This document shows positions 11,020 to 21,119 of a stretch of DNA of 64,000 nucleotides, in pieces. The position numbers and the translations under genes are program-made. Where the stretch lies: the NCBI GenBank assembly GCA_009599575.1, contig VWND01000064.1, forward strand, positions 310,001 through 374,000, given 5' to 3'. This DNA comes from Blumeriella jaapii (Eukaryota; Ascomycota; Leotiomycetes; Helotiales; Drepanopezizaceae). Under the pieces are notes generated by a model that saw nothing but the letters and a program-made list of their open reading frames with translations, was not told where the DNA came from and ran no database searches. Position 1 is the first letter of the stretch. Every line of letters starts with the position of its first letter.

Positions 11020-13737
11020 TCAGTTTTGAATCTTTTGCCTTGGTCTGTGCTCCAGGTGGTGTTTACCCTCCTTCTGTGCTTTGTTCTCCTTTTTCCTTCG
11101 CTTTTTTTCTGCCTTTGATGGTCTCGGCTTCTTTCCTCTGGGGGGATTTGGCGCCTGGCTATCAGATAGCCCTCGATTTATCTGTTTGCTTCCTCGGACT
11201 GGATTGCCATCGCTGTCCATGTCAAGAGCGATAGGGTCGTTCGCACGGCCAGTTTCTGCAGCCGTTGAAAGTCTCGCCCGAATTGAATAATCAATGCCAG
11301 CAGAAATAGGACGGTTCTTGCTGGTGCTATCAACGTACTTGAGCAAATTGGCTTTCGACCAAGTCACACCCCCCGAGAATATCGGGCCACGTTGCAGACC
11401 GCAATCTGGTCCGTAGTGACCGCTCAAGCCACAGTTGTAGCAGTTGACAGGAATTTCATGGACCTTCAAAATCTCTTCGGATTGAGAATCGAAGCTGCGC
11501 CAGATTGTATGACAACGCGTATCGAGATGGCCTGCCAAGCCGCAAAGGTCGCAAGACATTTCGGACCTTAGAAGTGATAGCTTTTCTGGGCAAGCGGCTA
11601 CCTGATGGCCGATTTCTCGGCATTTCGAGCATCTCTTTTTACTAGGACATGTAGAGTCTGAATGAAGGCCAGTGATATCGCAGGTCTTACATACCATGTA
11701 GGGACAAGAGGAGTTGTTGTGGCCGGTCCTCGAACATGCAATGCAACGCTGAGTTGTCATGTTGAATGACGGGAAATACTTTCGTTGTAAAAAGAGTTGG
11801 GCTTTCTGTAGGCCAAAATCGATCCCTTCTACACCTACGGGTGCCTCATCCGTTTCAATCTCGAATTCGTTATGTGAACTCTCCGTGCTGGTTGTCTCAG
11901 GAATAGCTGCAGCGTAGGCGTTACTATTGGGCGGAAGCAAGTCCTTCGCAACTGCTTTTGCAGCATCAACTTCAGTGGCATTCAAAGCTTTTGCAGTAGA
12001 ACGGCAGTAGTTCAACAATGGCTTGCCGAACTTTAGACCATGCAGGTGTTGGTAAAATGTAGTCAAGTACATGCCAAAGGCTCCTCTGAGCTCTGCCCAG
12101 CCAATAGAAGCCCAACTATTGCGGTGGACATTCAAGAAAAGAGGAGCGAACACTTCGAAAGAAAGCTCGTCGATCTTTAAAGGCTTACCAGATGAATTGA
12201 ACAATTCTGAAAGGATCCATCGACCCTTCGCGTTGTGATACACCACCTCCTTGGCTGGCATTGCAGCATAGAAGGTCCGACCCTGCGAAATGTTCGCCTT
12301 TATCTGCACTTCATCTTCCGACAGGGGGAATCTCAATGCGATAGCAGCTTCAGCTTGCCGGGTGTTTTCATGAAATTGCTTCTCGTAATCCCGTTTGTAC
12401 CGAGCGTACGGGTCAGGAGCAATAGATTTCAAGACTTCTGGCTTCGGTAATTGAGATTGAACCGATGCCATCTGACCCGACACAGCTTTGCCGCTAGGAG
12501 GTACGTGGTAGACATCTGAGGGGTGTTGGGCATCCGCCGCTGCTGCTCTCTCTGTAGCTGGCTCGAGTACCCTGTTTTGCACGTTATGATGTTCTCGCAA
12601 GTCACTGTGATACTTGGCGCGTCCTCTAGGGCTCAGATCCCGAAACCCGGCATCGCTTAGTATATGGAATTGAGCTGACGAAGCCTGACCCGGCATGACC
12701 TGGCCTTCAACTTGTGATTGCAAGCTATTTGAGAAATTATCGGAGGAATTCGCGGTTCCGCCTCCGGTGATTATTGCCTGATCCTCGTGGACATGGGGTT
12801 GATTTAATGGGTGAACTGCTGCGTCATTTGCAGCTCGTCTAGCCGCGGCTCTAGTCATTCTCTTCTGGCTCGGCTCAGGGTCGTTAGGAGGGTTTGATTG
12901 CTCCTGGGAGATTGTGGTCACCGGCGCGCGGGACGCCTTTTTGCGTGCTTTCAGATAGGCATAGAGTGCCTGTTTGTAGCGGCTTCTCTCCTCCGCCGTG
13001 AGATTCGACTCCTCTTTCCTACTAAGCTTCTCAAAGGGCTCGAACGATCGAGCAGGTTGAGACATGTTTCCCGAGGGTGCGAGAGAGTTGCTACCATTGG
13101 TAGTCTCAAGAAGCTCCGAAACTGTGCTGCTCAGCACCGGCGTCTGAGGTTTGCTCCCGAAAGATGTTCGTAGCCCACCCGAAACTCCAGAATTCCACGA
13201 GCGAGGTACGGCTGAGGCCGACCGAGAACCAGACGAACGAGGAACATCTGCAGGCTGGGCAATGTCTTCCTTCTGGCAGGCAACGGATGTATTGTCTACC
13301 AAGTGGGATGGCGACTGCGGCTCCGTGCTGGGAGCCACAGCCTTCTCCAGCTGTATGGAGACCAATGCTTGTCCAGCAGCGGCTGGTTGTTGACTGGCAC
13401 CAACCTTCGAAGGTGAAGGGATACCGGTCAACAAGCCTTCCTCTGCGGGGGAGATTTCCTGATGGTCTTTGAGCCGCTTGCGCGATCTCTGCTCATCTTC
13501 TGCTCCGTAGACACCATCCGCTCCGCCAGAATCTTGCCGAGCCCGCTTCCCGCCCGCAACTTGTGTCCTCGAGTCCTCGGTATTGTCGTCGGTGGGTACG
13601 GCCAGGCCAGGCTCTGCAGACCGGGGGATAGGCAAAGCGATCTCGTTGCTGCGGATCGCAGGTTCCTCTCGCGCATTGCTCACTACCGCGCTGGCAGGCT
13701 CTTGCTGCGCATCCGCCATGTCGGCTGGTAGATTCAA
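11020..13737 (-). CDS. Five-zinc-knuckle (CCHC) protein, possibly AIR1/2-like
   Basis: A single-exon gene encodes 905 residues. Residues 1 to about 640 are largely low-complexity and charged, with a Lys/Arg-rich patch (YAYLKARKKASRAP). Five zinc knuckles lie between about residues 660 and 780: CIACSRTGHNNSSC, CKTCDITGLHSDSTC, CSKCREIGHQVAAC, CDLCGLAGHLDTRC and CYNCGLSGHYGPDC. The C-terminus is strongly basic (SKAEKKRRKKENKAQK), suggesting RNA binding and nuclear location. Five tandem knuckles are typical of Air1/Air2, the RNA-binding subunits of the TRAMP nuclear RNA-surveillance complex, but this protein is much longer, so that assignment is tentative. A second in-frame ATG at 13719 (MADAQQ) is an equally plausible start. 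It shares a 970-bp divergent promoter region with ORM1. Confidence 0.85.
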   Translation of the reverse strand: MNLPADMADAQQEPASAVVSNAREEPAIRSNEIALPIPRSAEPGLAVPTDDNTEDSRTQVAGGKRARQDSGGADGVYGAEDEQRSRKRLKDHQEISPAEEGLLTGIPSPSKVGASQQPAAAGQALVSIQLEKAVAPSTEPQSPSHLVDNTSVACQKEDIAQPADVPRSSGSRSASAVPRSWNSGVSGGLRTSFGSKPQTPVLSSTVSELLETTNGSNSLAPSGNMSQPARSFEPFEKLSRKEESNLTAEERSRYKQALYAYLKARKKASRAPVTTISQEQSNPPNDPEPSQKRMTRAAARRAANDAAVHPLNQPHVHEDQAIITGGGTANSSDNFSNSLQSQVEGQVMPGQASSAQFHILSDAGFRDLSPRGRAKYHSDLREHHNVQNRVLEPATERAAAADAQHPSDVYHVPPSGKAVSGQMASVQSQLPKPEVLKSIAPDPYARYKRDYEKQFHENTRQAEAAIALRFPLSEDEVQIKANISQGRTFYAAMPAKEVVYHNAKGRWILSELFNSSGKPLKIDELSFEVFAPLFLNVHRNSWASIGWAELRGAFGMYLTTFYQHLHGLKFGKPLLNYCRSTAKALNATEVDAAKAVAKDLLPPNSNAYAAAIPETTSTESSHNEFEIETDEAPVGVEGIDFGLQKAQLFLQRKYFPSFNMTTQRCIACSRTGHNNSSCPYMVCKTCDITGLHSDSTCPSKKRCSKCREIGHQVAACPEKLSLLRSEMSCDLCGLAGHLDTRCHTIWRSFDSQSEEILKVHEIPVNCYNCGLSGHYGPDCGLQRGPIFSGGVTWSKANLLKYVDSTSKNRPISAGIDYSIRARLSTAAETGRANDPIALDMDSDGNPVRGSKQINRGLSDSQAPNPPRGKKPRPSKAEKKRRKKENKAQKEGKHHLEHRPRQKIQN

Positions 13738-14707
13738 TGGCTGTCCATGCGCGAACTCGAGACGCGATGTGATGGGAGAGGAAGTGAGTGAGGAGAAAGC
13801 AGCTAACTACAAAGTTAGCCCAGGAGCAAAGGAGGTCTAGACCTGGTTCGGTCAGAAAAGTGCAGAGCGAGATCAGGCAAAGCGTGCTTTCGCGCCTGGT
13901 GTGTCTCCTGCTTGCGTGCTGTTGCGGCTGGATGCTGCGTTGTGTTCGATGCCTTCGCGGCTTGAGGTCGTATGAAGTACCTACGGTAGGTAAAGGAAGT
14001 GAGTGATGTGAATTTAGAAATTGAAGTTGAAGTTGAAGTCGCCGGGGTTTTTTGGCGGTGGGGCGAGCTTCGTAATCCTTGCCGTGCGCGCTAGACCGTA
14101 TGCGGCGACCAGAGACCCCGAGCTGCATCTTGCGATTGACATTCGTTCGTTCATCATTCATTCTTTCATTCTTCATTGCTCGACCTCAACAACGTCTCCC
14201 ACGTCCCAAACCCACGCCCTCAAAAAGCAGGCACTGGCTCAACTGGACTCGAACTCCATCTATCGCCCTCTCAGACACATCCACCAACGCCCTCGTCCAG
14301 CTGAAACGGCAGCAACAGCAGCACTGGTAAGTCCCTCCCTTGCTCCCAGCTGCCTCGACCCATGATCGACGGTCCTCACCCGCCAGCCTACCTACCTACG
14401 TACCCTGGGCACATGTGCTTCTCCCGTACTGCGTTTGCATTTCATTCACAAATGTTGGAGAGCAGCCAGCTGACGTCGTTGCTCCTGTCCCAGAAATCAG
14501 GAGCCTCTCCGCGGCTTGTTAGCGGCGCCTCCACCTCGATCTATCACCAAACCCTTCTCCATCAAAGAAACGCTTCCGAGAGCGTCCCCGGCCTCCACCA
14601 TTCTTCCCTCACCCACCGCCAAAGTGTCTTCTCCGATCCTCCTCCCTCGCACCGTCTCCTACGACGCGACCTCGAAACCCCCACGTCCGAGCGGTCCGTA
14701 CAGAGCC
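13738..14707. promoter_or_regulatory. Divergent promoter/5' UTR region between the zinc-knuckle gene and ORM1
   Basis: This 970-bp gap separates two head-to-head genes. It contains CT-rich stretches and TTCATTC repeats near 14145-14175 on the ORM1 side. A GGTAAGT donor-like site near 14324 could start a 5' UTR intron of ORM1. No TATA box is obvious. Use as a shared promoter is inferred from the layout. Confidence 0.4.
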
Positions 14708-15424
14708 ATGAACGAACAACAAAAGGTCGGCAGGAGGCGGCGGTCGAGCAGTCTTCTGTACCAAGAACCGCCAGAGACGATGGAGCATATGAGTGATCAA
14801 GCAGCACTGCCAAACCTGAACGCCAACTGGGTAAATGCAAAGGGTCAGTGGTTTCTCACATGGTGGTTGTGAAATTGACAAGCATCTCGAAGCTCCGTTT
14901 GTAGCTTCACATTTGCCCGCCCATTCGGCTCTTATAAATGCTGACTGACCTGCTTTCCTACAGGTGCATGGACGATACATGTAGTACTCATCGCTTCCCT
15001 GAAGGTTCTCTTTGACATAATCCCGGGGGTATCGCAAGAGACATCTTGGACCTTGACCAACATTTCCTACATGTTTGGCTCATTTCTCATGTTCCACTGG
15101 GTACGAGGTATCCCCTTTGAGTTCAACGCTGGCGCATACGATAATCTCAACATGTGGGAGCAAATCGACAACGGCGCCCAGTACACTCCCGCGAAGAAGT
15201 TCCTTCTCAGTGTCCCGATCGTGCTGTTCCTACTCAGCACACACTATACACATTACGACCTCACATATTTCAGCATCAACTTTCTAGCTGTTCTGGGGGT
15301 AGTGATACCAAAACTTCCATACGTAGGTCGTCGCCTCTCTTGGAGCTAGATCCTTGCTAATGTTTGTGTACAGAGCCACCGCACAAGGGTGGGCTTGTTC
15401 TCTGGCGCGCCGGAAGATAGGTAG
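14708..15424 (+). CDS. ORM1: ORMDL family protein, regulator of serine palmitoyltransferase
   Basis: Orm proteins are ER membrane proteins that bind and restrain serine palmitoyltransferase, setting sphingolipid synthesis. Exons are 14708-14843, 14964-15322 and 15374-15424 (introns 120 and 51 bp), giving 181 residues. The N-terminus has the phospho-regulated basic/serine segment RRRRSSSLLYQEPPE. This is followed by LNANWVNAKGAWTIHVVLIASLKVLFDIIPG, ETSWTLTNISYMFGSFLMFHWV, PFEFNAGAYDNLNMWEQIDNG and YTPAKKFLLSVPIVLFLLSTHYTHYD, with four membrane segments. The last exon gives SHRTRVGLFSGAPEDR. I chose the ATG at 14708 because it places the RRRRSSS segment near the N-terminus as in homologues; upstream in-frame extension to 14516 looks non-conserved. 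All junctions keep frame. Confidence 0.93.
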
Positions 15425-15810
15425 CACAGGTATGAATGGGTCAATGAATAGCGTTTGTGCGATATATTGAGTCCGCTGTCTTTTGAGAATGACTTCAGAG
15501 AACCCACAGTGGCAGAAACGGTCGACGAGAGGTGTATCTAGAGAAGCGGATAGGAAGCGGTCTTGGCTACATCAAGTTAAAGCTTTGGGGATGACCCACG
15601 GTCTACGGTGGATCTTTCTCGCTAAGCACCTGGAACGTTCGAGTGTCTGCATCATCAACCGTGGCTGGAAGATGCTGCTTGTGTTGGACATTCGAGTAGG
15701 ACATTCCTGCAATTCGAAAACTACAAGTGTACAAAAAGTATCAGGAAGAGGTGTCAAGCTCAGCGACATTTTCTACTCGGCTTGATATCTCGCTTCGGAG
15801 CTTCTTCCAG
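15425..15810. other. Intergenic, no gene seen
   Basis: A 100-codon open frame (15483-15785) is present but has no recognisable domain. Otherwise nothing is seen before the LINE tail. Confidence 0.4.
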
Positions 15811-15965
15811 GTAAAAATCCCCAGCTTAGCACGTCTCCAATGCCCTGCGGGAGGCTTGAGGTTGCGCAGTTTCACTGCCCCCTCCAGACGTTAAATAATA
15901 TCATCATCAACATCATCATCATCATCATCAACATCAACATCATCATCATCATCATCATCATCATC
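15811..15965 (+). mobile_element. LINE 3' end with expanded (CAT)n tail
   Basis: The first ~95 bases match the 3' untranslated end of the LINE at 42768-42874 almost base for base: a shared AGCTTAGCACGT segment, AGGCTTGAGGT, and CCTCCAGACGTTAAA. They are followed by a CAT/CAA microsatellite to about 15965. It is a severely 5'-truncated insertion of the same family. Confidence 0.75.
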
Positions 15966-15978
15966 TGGGTACTAGTAC

Positions 15979-16245
15979 TCGTCCCAAGATACAAACAGCT
16001 CTCGCCCGGCCAAATTCCAGTCATCATGACTAGACTATGGCCTTGTAGCGTCAACCCACGAATAGTACTCGTCCCAAGATACAAACAGCTCTCGCCCGGC
16101 CAAAATCCAGTCATCATGACTAGACTATGGCCTTGTAGCGTCAACCCACGAATAGTACTAGTCCCAAGATACAAACAGATCTCGCCCGGCCAAAATCCAG
16201 TCATCATGACTAGATCATGGCCGTGTAGCGTCAACCCACGAATAG
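15979..16245. repeat. Three tandem copies of a 90-bp unit
   Basis: Units start at 15979, 16069 and 16159, each beginning CTCGTCCCAAGATAC (CTAGTCCC in the third) and ending near CAACCCACGAATAG. They differ by a handful of substitutions. Because 90 is a multiple of three, open frames run through the array on both strands; I regard these as accidental. The array lies directly after a LINE tail and 75 bp before the TATA box of the next gene. Confidence 0.9.
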
Positions 16246-16318
16246 CCTATGTAAGCGATGAAATCTTTATTCTCACCGTAACGGGTCTTAGCCCAAGGCT
16301 AGATTAGCCCATTCAGCC

Positions 16319-16328
16319 GAGTATAAAA
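16319..16328 (+). promoter_or_regulatory. TATA box of the GPI-anchored protein gene
   Basis: The sequence AGTATAAAAT lies about 110 bp upstream of the ATG at 16429 and is followed by a CT-rich leader, the usual layout of a strongly expressed fungal promoter. Confidence 0.55.
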
Positions 16329-16428
16329 TCTGATCTTCGCCCTCTCCTCTTGCTCTCTACTCTCAATCATCTGAATTTTCAAGTTTTCACTCTCACTTAC
16401 CCAAGTCAATCACTATCCGCCATTCAAA

Positions 16429-17192
16429 ATGCAATTCAAAATGCAATTCATCATTACCATCCTGGCCGTTGCGGCCCTCGCCGTTGCAACACTCGCTGCT
16501 CCTGTTCTCCCCCAGACTACTGTCGGTATGGCAAGCCAGTGTCCTCTTTCGCACAAACCCATGCACACATACACTTCATACCTCGCTCTGGACTCTGCTA
16601 GCACTATACTGACATGAATCACCCAGTTACCACGGTCACCCTCAGGGTCACCGTCACCGTCACCCGCACCGTCACAGTTTACGAACCCTCCTTCCCAACT
16701 CCCACCCACTTCACCAAGGGTGGCAAGGTCTTTACAGCAACGGCCGAGCAATGGGTCACTGTGGAAAGCTGGCCACAAAAGTGCCCCATCAGCTACAACC
16801 ACGCCCTGCCGACTGTCCTGCCCATCGGCCACAAGGAGCCATGGAACAACGAAACTGCTCCTGTCGTCGGGAATCACAGCCCTGGGTAGACCCCCTTACA
16901 ACTACCTTCTCCAAATTAACGTCGTCTAACGTGAATCATCAGTACGACGGAGGGCGAGCCCGTCTCCAGGCCCGGTCACCTAGGCACCACCACCAACCAG
17001 GCCCACCCCTTCGGCACCAACTTCTTCGGCACCAACGTCTTCGGCACCAACCCCACTGTCCCATGTTCCCACTGCCACGGCAAAAACTCCGAGACCGCCA
17101 ACAGCCCATCGCTACCCTCCAACGGCGCTGCCTCCTCTGGTGCTCACGGTACTCTCTGCGCTGTCGCTGCCGCTGCTCTCTTCTTCTTGTAA
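16429..17192 (+). CDS. Small GPI-anchored cell-surface protein with FGTN repeats
   Basis: Three exons (16429-16525, 16627-16885, 16943-17192; introns 101 and 57 bp) encode 169 residues; every junction keeps frame. The N-terminus is a clear signal peptide (FIITILAVAALAVATLAAPV). A Thr/Val-rich stretch (TVTLRVTVTVTRTVTVYE) resembles the stalk of fungal wall proteins. A short repeat FGTNFFGTNVFGTN and a CSHCHGK pair of cysteines follow. The C-terminus is SNGAASSGAHGTLCAVAAAALFFL, a classic GPI-attachment signal with an omega site in the Ser/Asn/Gly/Ala run. It is therefore likely exported to the plasma membrane or wall. I do not recognise the family. A second ATG lies at codon 5; either start leaves the signal peptide intact. 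Confidence 0.78.
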
Positions 17193-19372
17193 GAGGCGAG
17201 CTCAGCGCCCGCGATTCCAATGTTCCAGTGCTTGCTTACAATCTATTTTGATACTCTGGGTCGGAAAAGAGGTGCCTCGTAGAGCGGAGTGCTATGAGTA
17301 CGGTGTTATGCTAGGGAGTATGGTGTTGTGAGGTGTATGGTGTTGTGAGGTAGTTTGGTCCTGTCCTCCCCCAGTTTTTGTGGCAGGCTATCTTCTCTAA
17401 AGGAGTACAGATGTACTAGGTTTAGAAGAAAAAAAATCGATTTCCAATTCTCCAGTGAAAATTTTGATATCGTCAGTGAACTTGTGACTGTGGCCATCCG
17501 GGCAGGGCGTCTTGACACTGCAGATTTCTACTCTTCGGACAACTCTCTCATTGGGCAGAAGCCAGATTAAAGTCTCAAAATCAACTTCGCACCCTAATTT
17601 TGATAAAAATTTGTGTGCGTGGTGGTATCATTCATTACCTTACCAAATGTGACGACATTTCACACTCCATTCGTGTTGATTGGCCCCTTCTGGCAATACG
17701 AGACTTATCGGTTTCGTGGTCATCACAACATTAACACAATCGATAATCGACCTCACCGTTTGCTTTATTGGCGCCTTCTAAGTGTATCTGGACCTTGACA
17801 TCGATTAACGGCCTTGCCTTGAGCACCACCTATCATCGGTGTATCCGACTTTTGGTCTGCAACTTCCTCTTAAAATCTGACTCGTTGTATAAAACTTTTG
17901 CCTTCTACCTTAGAGCTAGGGTTCAGACCTAATTACAATGCTTTAAATTGAATTTCAATTGGAGTGGAGTGTATTTTGCTCACGTGATGTCTCACACACT
18001 CCCTTCGCTTGTGTCAACCAGTACTTTCACCTAGCATCTGAAAAGTAGAATTAAAAAACTTCACGAAATGAGTTGCAATTTAGAGATCAACTTATCATTA
18101 ACGTTCGCACATTCTAAAGCATTCCAGACTCTCGAAGCTTAAGAGAAAAAAGTCCCACCCCGCTGTTGGTGGCGAAGTCGACGGTCGGAAAAGTCACAAT
18201 GCTTAATTCAGTCAGTCCTTGAATCTGTATGCTCTGATGACAAGCCAGAAGATCACTTCTAGATTTGATTTGAGTATCTGTACGATGTGATTTCTCTGAT
18301 CTACTACGTTGTTCTTCTCAGCCCAATTTTTTAAACGCGTTTAAAAATTGACTTAAAGAATATTTTTCTTCTCCGGTTACTTAACTACCAGATCCATACC
18401 AACTTCCGGATCTAATCATCTATCACCGCAATCCATCAGAGAGGTGAGACATTTAGCCAACACTGTGGACTTCGAGTACCTATCAATCGTGCCTTTGGGC
18501 AAATGATTTCTTTACGTCCCTAGAGATATCTGCGTCCGCTACAGAAAACAGTTCTTTTATCAACTCGTAAAGAAAATCGCCAAGTCTCAGAAGAAACCCT
18601 AACCCTCAATCCTCGATCAAGCACACTTCTTTTGAATCGTCACTATATGGGTATAGATCGTGCTGTGTCCACTACCGTCTTGGAGGTCAAAGCTATGGCA
18701 TTGCATGCCGCAGTAGCTGTAGGCGCTCGTAATCGAGGAACTGCTACAATCCTCCAGGCAATGGGCATAATTTTGTGTGCCAAACTTGCATGTCACATGC
18801 ATCAGAATGAACGCTTTGTCTTTAGAAACTGTTAAGCAGCTTCGGAGGGACTCTAGCATCGACGCGTAATGCTCCAGTCATAGACTTCTGGAGGCTAGAA
18901 CATCAGGTGGCGGTGGCGATGATTCAAGATGATGCTTAAGGTAGGTATCTTTCTTTTCAAGATTCGCTGACCACGATTCTCCGAAGCTACTCGTCTGAAA
19001 TGCACGCAGGAAAAGACAACGCGACCTTTCCTGACATCGAGTCTCATGCCAATGCAAATGCTTTAGGGCAATAGATTTGCAGCAGGAGAACCGAAAAATT
19101 CGGCCTACCTCTTCTTGATCTTTGTTTTGTACAATGTTCCTACCAATTCGCCAGAACAACCAATAGTCAGAACAAAGCATTTGCGAAGAACAGTGAACAA
19201 TCAAGAACAAAGAATCTCATCCCAAATAGCTTTGTTCAGTCTCCCACAACAAGGAAAATATTCTGGCCTTTTGGCCTGGAACCACACCTTTCACAGGCTG
19301 CTAGCCACTGTTCTGTCCTTACAAACAGTCTCATCTTTTTCCTCGATGTTATTTTAAATCCTTTGAACATGG
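17193..19372. other. Intergenic, AT-rich, no gene seen
   Basis: About 2.2 kb of moderately AT-rich DNA. I see only short open frames without recognisable sequence, and no tRNA or transposon termini. Confidence 0.45.
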
Positions 19373-19381
19373 TCTATATAA
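19371..19381 (+). promoter_or_regulatory. TATA-like element upstream of the 19434 gene
   Basis: The sequence TCTATATAATC lies about 55 bp before the ATG at 19434. It supports the small downstream ORF being a real gene. Confidence 0.4.
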
Positions 19382-19433
19382 TCTCTACCATGGCACTCCC
19401 CTGCCTTCCATCACCAGTTAATTGCTTTCCAAA

Positions 19434-19781
19434 ATGTGCTACCTACTAGAATGCTACTACGTGTCCTGCTCACACTGGGGCGTCTTCCGCAAAGTCGACA
19501 ACATCTGCCCCAGAGGCAAGCAGCTCGATTCCACTACCGGCTGCTGGGACAACACCATCAATGGCGTTCATCGCGTTGATGACGACACTCTGTGCGAACG
19601 CTGCCGATCAAAGACGAGCGCCGATGGTAATGGTAAGCCGAGCGGGGATCGTCTCCCATCGCACACAGCATACAGCAGTAACGATGATTTTTCTCAAGAG
19701 AGTATCGACGAGCAGCCACTGACTTTAGGAAAGTGCGCGTCAGTGAGTGACGACGAGTCTAACAAAGGGGAAGATACCTAG
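19434..19781 (+). CDS. Small Cys-containing hypothetical protein
   Basis: This encodes 115 residues from the ATG at 19434, which has a good context (CCAAAATGTG) and a TATA-like element upstream. The first 60 residues contain seven cysteines, in segments MCYLLECYYVSCSHWG, DNICPRG, GCWDN and LCERCRSK. This looks like the short intracellular Cys/His-rich proteins common in filamentous ascomycetes, where a CxH-like segment and a terminal CxxC may bind zinc. The second half is acidic and Ser-rich. There is no signal peptide. An intron near the 3' end is possible, because an open acidic/basic frame continues to 19929 in another frame. Function is unknown. Confidence 0.5.
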   Translation: MCYLLECYYVSCSHWGVFRKVDNICPRGKQLDSTTGCWDNTINGVHRVDDDTLCERCRSKTSADGNGKPSGDRLPSHTAYSSNDDFSQESIDEQPLTLGKCASVSDDESNKGEDT

Positions 19782-20971
19782 GAAAGAGGTGGAGGAGAAG
19801 TCGAAACCTGACGAAGATAAGTTGGTAGACTTTCTTTTGCTTACCTTTAGGCAAGTAAAGACGGAAGCTGACTTTTCAGGGTTGTTCCTGGGGATTGGGT
19901 TGCGTGGAGAGGGTATAAGACGTGAGTGAGAGCAAGGAGTCAAAGATGATAGTTCTGTCCTTGAGGACGGTGATCAAGCGATGACTTCAATGCTATGCTC
20001 ACGGTTCCCTCCCCTTTCCCGCTACCTCTTCCTCTCCGCCCAACCCAGATTGTTGTTGCTCCCACTAAACTTTCTTATGGTCTCTGAAAAAGCATTTCCG
20101 ACTATCATCAACGCCTGTTTATGAATCCCAGATTTAGTTTCCGGTTGTACTTCCGAATCTTCTTGGGGTCTACCTAGATAGGGTTTGGTAAATCTCAACT
20201 GTTATTCTTATTAATAGCAAAATCTGCACTTTTCTCAAAACACCGATGATGACTGTTATACCCACATCTATCTCTTGGTAATGGTCAGTCGGTGCTTTAT
20301 CCCAACATCAAATGAAGCTCTCATCTTGAACTCTCCGAGTACATTTCCTAGGCTACGATACACAGCGGAGCCTCCCAATCAAACTATCTACATCCGTTAA
20401 TAACCGTTCTCCAAAAAAAATTGTGTGTTCAGTTACATCTCGCTGTATATTCAGGATAATATTCTTTCGTTTCTGCTATATTTTACCAAGCAAGAGTTAA
20501 CTAACGGTTTCCCCAAGGCAATTCAAACCTAGATATCAAGATCCGCCATAGACTGATATGCCCTTGGGTGTAGCTTCTGAATTCAAAAGATATGTATGCG
20601 AGCTGCGACGTGATTGAGAGCTTATAACTGGCACCAAAGATCTTTGTTCGGTTTAGGAATGTCTTTATCTGGACTGCAGAACAATTATTCAGAGTATTAA
20701 ATTTATCAGAAGTCAGCAGCAGACACGTGCCTAGAAGAACCAACCAGCATCTTACCCAACTGTTAGTCCTCTCTCGCTTGTTTAGATAACTTGCTATATA
20801 GCAAAAACGTACAACCAATCTTATTATCCATGTACCTATCAACTTCGACGCCTATCTTACTTAATCAAAGTGACTTCGAAAGCCTTCGACCACACATTCC
20901 TAATCCCTCGAGCCTGCACTTTTGAAGCTGAAGTAAATAGCCACAGATGCAGACACCATCATCAATTGGAA
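19782..20971. other. Intergenic, no gene seen
   Basis: AT-rich non-coding DNA. A 61-codon open frame at 19747-19929 may be a 3' extension of the preceding gene; nothing else is recognised. Confidence 0.4.
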
Positions 20972-21050
20972 GACCTCCTAGTGCAGTTGGTTAGAACGTC
21001 TGCCCCTTCCTAAGGGTCAGGAGACGCAGGTTCAAATCCTGCGGAGGTTC
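20972..21050 (+). tRNA. tRNA-like gene, possible tRNA-Arg(CCU), atypical
   Basis: The acceptor strands GACCTCC (20972-20978) and GGAGGTT (21043-21049) pair with one G-U. The A box (TAGTGCAGTTGG) and B box (GGTTCAAATCC) are good, and the T arm GCAGG-TTCAAAT-CCTGC is perfect. The likely anticodon loop TTCCTAA (21007-21013) gives anticodon CCT (Arg, AGG). The anticodon stem has a C-T mismatch, the D stem one mismatch, and the spacing to the T arm is about five bases longer than normal. It could be a diverged tRNA gene or the head of a tRNA-derived SINE. Confidence 0.55.
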
Positions 21051-21052
21051 CT

Positions 21053-21119
21053 ACCACGCGGGTACACCGTGATTCAGGCCCATACCTGTATTACGCGGTG
21101 CCTGTGTGGTTTCTTTTTT
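21053..21119 (+). ncRNA. Hairpin and T6 terminator following the tRNA-like unit
   Basis: Immediately after the tRNA-like sequence, ACCACGCGGG and ACCG (21053 onward) can pair with CGGT and CCTGTGTGGT (ending 21110), making an imperfect hairpin of about 14 bp. The first Pol III terminator, TTTTTT, is at 21114-21119. No earlier T-run follows the tRNA, so the primary transcript should contain tRNA plus hairpin. This is inferred from sequence only. Confidence 0.45.

Noticed and set aside
15979..16245. CRISPR-like array
   Set aside because: The three units are directly adjacent with no spacers, in a eukaryotic genome; an ordinary tandem repeat.
15840..16307. 155-codon open frame over the 90-bp repeat
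   Set aside because: It starts in a LINE 3' UTR, passes through a CAT microsatellite and the tandem array; an artefact of repeat period.
18597..18606. CCCTAACCCT, a telomere-like sequence
   Set aside because: Less than two full repeat units; expected by chance.
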